A program made the translations under genes and the position numbers. Source: a bacterium (GTDB lineage Bacteria; Patescibacteriota; Saccharimonadia; Saccharimonadales; Saccharimonadaceae). Taken from it: DNA of 6,376 nt. Location: contig JAJZQE010000036.1 in NCBI GenBank assembly GCA_021847685.1, positions 1 through 6,376 on the forward strand, written 5' to 3'. The notes below the pieces were generated by a model, which was not told the DNA's origin, did no database searches, and saw only the letters and a list, made by a program, of their open reading frames with translations. This document shows positions 5,323-6,376 of the stretch, piece by piece (within the stretch, counting starts at the first letter, position 1; every line of letters starts with the position of its first letter).

Positions 5323-6376
5323 TTAAGCCGTATCGGCTGCCACGCGGTTAACTTCTTCAATTGTTGTAATACCCTGCAATGCCTTCAAATATCCGTCCTG
5401 ACGCATAGTTATCATCCCCTGAGCAACCGCCAAACGCTGAATCTCGGAGCTGGTAGCGCGCGCAACAATCAGATTTTGAATGTCGGTGTTCACGTCCATA
5501 ACTTCGTACAGACCAGCACGACCACTATAACCGTGTGGCGTCTGAGGCGTATCAATGCCCTTGACTAAAGTATAAGCGCTTTGGCCCGCTAGGGGCAAGT
5601 CTTTATAACCTAAATCTTGCGAAACCGCCGCCACGTCAGCGGCTGTCTTTGGTAGCAAATGGCCGATTGTCGCTAGAATATTTTGAGTTTCAATCGGATT
5701 TGACTGGTAGGTTTCACGTTTTGGCGATACGCGTCGCACCAGACGCTGACCAATAATTGTATTCACTGTACTAGCAATCAGAAACGGCTCCACGCCCATA
5801 TCAAGTAACCGCGGCAAGACACCAGCAGCACTGTTGGTGTGGAGCGTACTAAACACCAAGTGACCAGTTAAGGCGGCCTGAACTGCCAAGTTAGCGGTTT
5901 CGCTATCACGAATCTCACCCACCATCACAACATCGGGGTCTTGGCGCAAGATTGAGCGCAGGCCAGTGGCGAAGGTCAGGCCAACATCAGCGTTAACTTG
6001 AATCTGATTAACCCCGTTCATCTTATACTCGACAGGATCCTCAAGCGTTACGATGTTAACCATGTCATTTTTTATCTCTTTAATCAGCGCGTATAAACTG
6101 GTCGACTTACCACTACCAGTTGGGCCCGATGTTAAAACCATACCATTTGGATGAACAATACCGTGACGAATTGCCCTTAGGGCACGGCCCGCATAGCCCA
6201 TTTCTTCAAGATCGAATGAGTTACCAGACTTGTCGAGTAAACGAATCACAACCTGTTCGCCCCAAACCACTGGACTAATTGCGATACGAAGGTCAACCTC
6301 TTTATTGGCGACCTTAACTGTAAACTGACCGTCCTGCGGTACACGATGTTCGTCAATTTTCAAGTTGGATAAAATT
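5323..6376 (-). CDS. pilB: PilB, type IV pilus extension ATPase (5' end outside the window)
   Basis: This is the C-terminal part of a GspE/PilB-family secretion ATPase, the cytoplasmic hexamer that powers pilin polymerisation. The frame stays open to the right edge, so the true start lies outside. A TTG at 6363 is in frame but falls inside the conserved segment ending in RVPQDG, so it is not the start. In the 350 visible residues: RVPQDG near 11-16, Walker A GPTGSGKS at 84-91 (Lys90), LEDPVEY near 111-117 (Asp box), Walker B DPDVVMVGEIRD at 146-157 with catalytic Glu154, and the His box with His172 and His179. LVFSTLHTNSA and GYSGRAGLYEV are typical of PilB/GspE rather than PilT. The zinc-binding tetracysteine motif of the family is lost: CPxC reads SPKR (217-220), and the second pair, just before GYSGR, reads Thr/Pro/Gln. 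The fragment contains no cysteine. The stop (TAA) lies 18 bp before pilT, indicating one operon. Confidence 0.96.
   Translation of the reverse strand, partial: ILSNLKIDEHRVPQDGQFTVKVANKEVDLRIAISPVVWGEQVVIRLLDKSGNSFDLEEMGYAGRALRAIRHGIVHPNGMVLTSGPTGSGKSTSLYALIKEIKNDMVNIVTLEDPVEYKMNGVNQIQVNADVGLTFATGLRSILRQDPDVVMVGEIRDSETANLAVQAALTGHLVFSTLHTNSAAGVLPRLLDMGVEPFLIASTVNTIIGQRLVRRVSPKRETYQSNPIETQNILATIGHLLPKTAADVAAVSQDLGYKDLPLAGQSAYTLVKGIDTPQTPHGYSGRAGLYEVMDVNTDIQNLIVARATSSEIQRLAVAQGMITMRQDGYLKALQGITTIEEVNRVAADTA
5930..5950. repeat. 21-nt identical segment shared by pilT and pilB (copy in pilB)
   Basis: This is the partner of the copy at 4691-4711, in direct orientation about 1.24 kb away. Recombination between the two would delete parts of both ATPase genes. 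Confidence 0.8.

Noticed and set aside
5293..5568. Plus-strand open frame of 91 codons spanning the pilB-pilT junction
   Set aside because: Antisense to two well-supported genes and covers the pilT SD; no independent support.
6361..6363. TTG as start of pilB
   Set aside because: The reading frame continues in the family's conserved sequence to the window edge, so this is an internal Leu codon.
1..6376. CRISPR array, tRNA, rRNA, insertion sequence or attachment site
   Set aside because: No regularly spaced repeats, no cloverleaf-like segment, no transposase or terminal inverted repeats; coding density is nearly complete.

Overview
The window holds part of one type IV pilus (T4P) gene cluster. 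Every supportable gene lies on the minus strand, so transcription runs from the right edge to the left edge. In that order the genes are pilB (extension ATPase, 5' end outside the window), pilT (retraction ATPase), pilC (inner-membrane platform), a major-pilin-like gene, pilD (prepilin peptidase), and three minor pilin/pseudopilin genes (GspH/FimT-like, PilV-like, PilW/PulJ-like). The last is cut by the left edge.

The organism is most likely a Patescibacteria/CPR member, probably Candidatus Saccharibacteria (TM7). This rests on remembered family resemblance, not a search. The points are the gene order B-T-C-A-D followed by minor pilins, the pilin core after the cleavage site (FTIIEVVLVLAIAGLIFLM), the charged insert near the PilD N-terminus, the loss of the PilB tetracysteine motif, and the C-terminal TLGTIVRLYEP ending of the PilV-like protein. 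The standard genetic code fits: all seven complete reading frames are open, and they end in TAA (five) or TAG (two). No pilM/N/O/P/Q is visible, but the window is too small to call them absent.

Layout by transcription unit: pilB-pilT-pilC (6376 to 3020) is compact, with 18-bp and 2-bp gaps and good Shine-Dalgarno (SD) sites at pilT and pilC. An 86-bp gap before the pilin holds a candidate promoter whose -35 overlaps the pilC stop codon. The pilin gene is followed by a 9-bp perfect hairpin with a U-rich tail, a likely intrinsic terminator. pilD and the first minor pilin gene each lack an SD but carry an extended -10 element only 7-9 nt before the ATG, which suggests leaderless or near-leaderless transcripts. 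The three minor pilin genes overlap by 7 and 11 bp and look translationally coupled.

Together the genes would encode a dynamic, retractable pilus. PilD cleaves the prepilins, PilB drives assembly on PilC, PilT drives disassembly, and the minor pilins probably form or prime the tip. In cultivated Saccharibacteria such pili have been linked to surface motility and host attachment. I see no unknown system here. The most original signal is the regulatory layout around the pilin, pilD and minor pilin genes.
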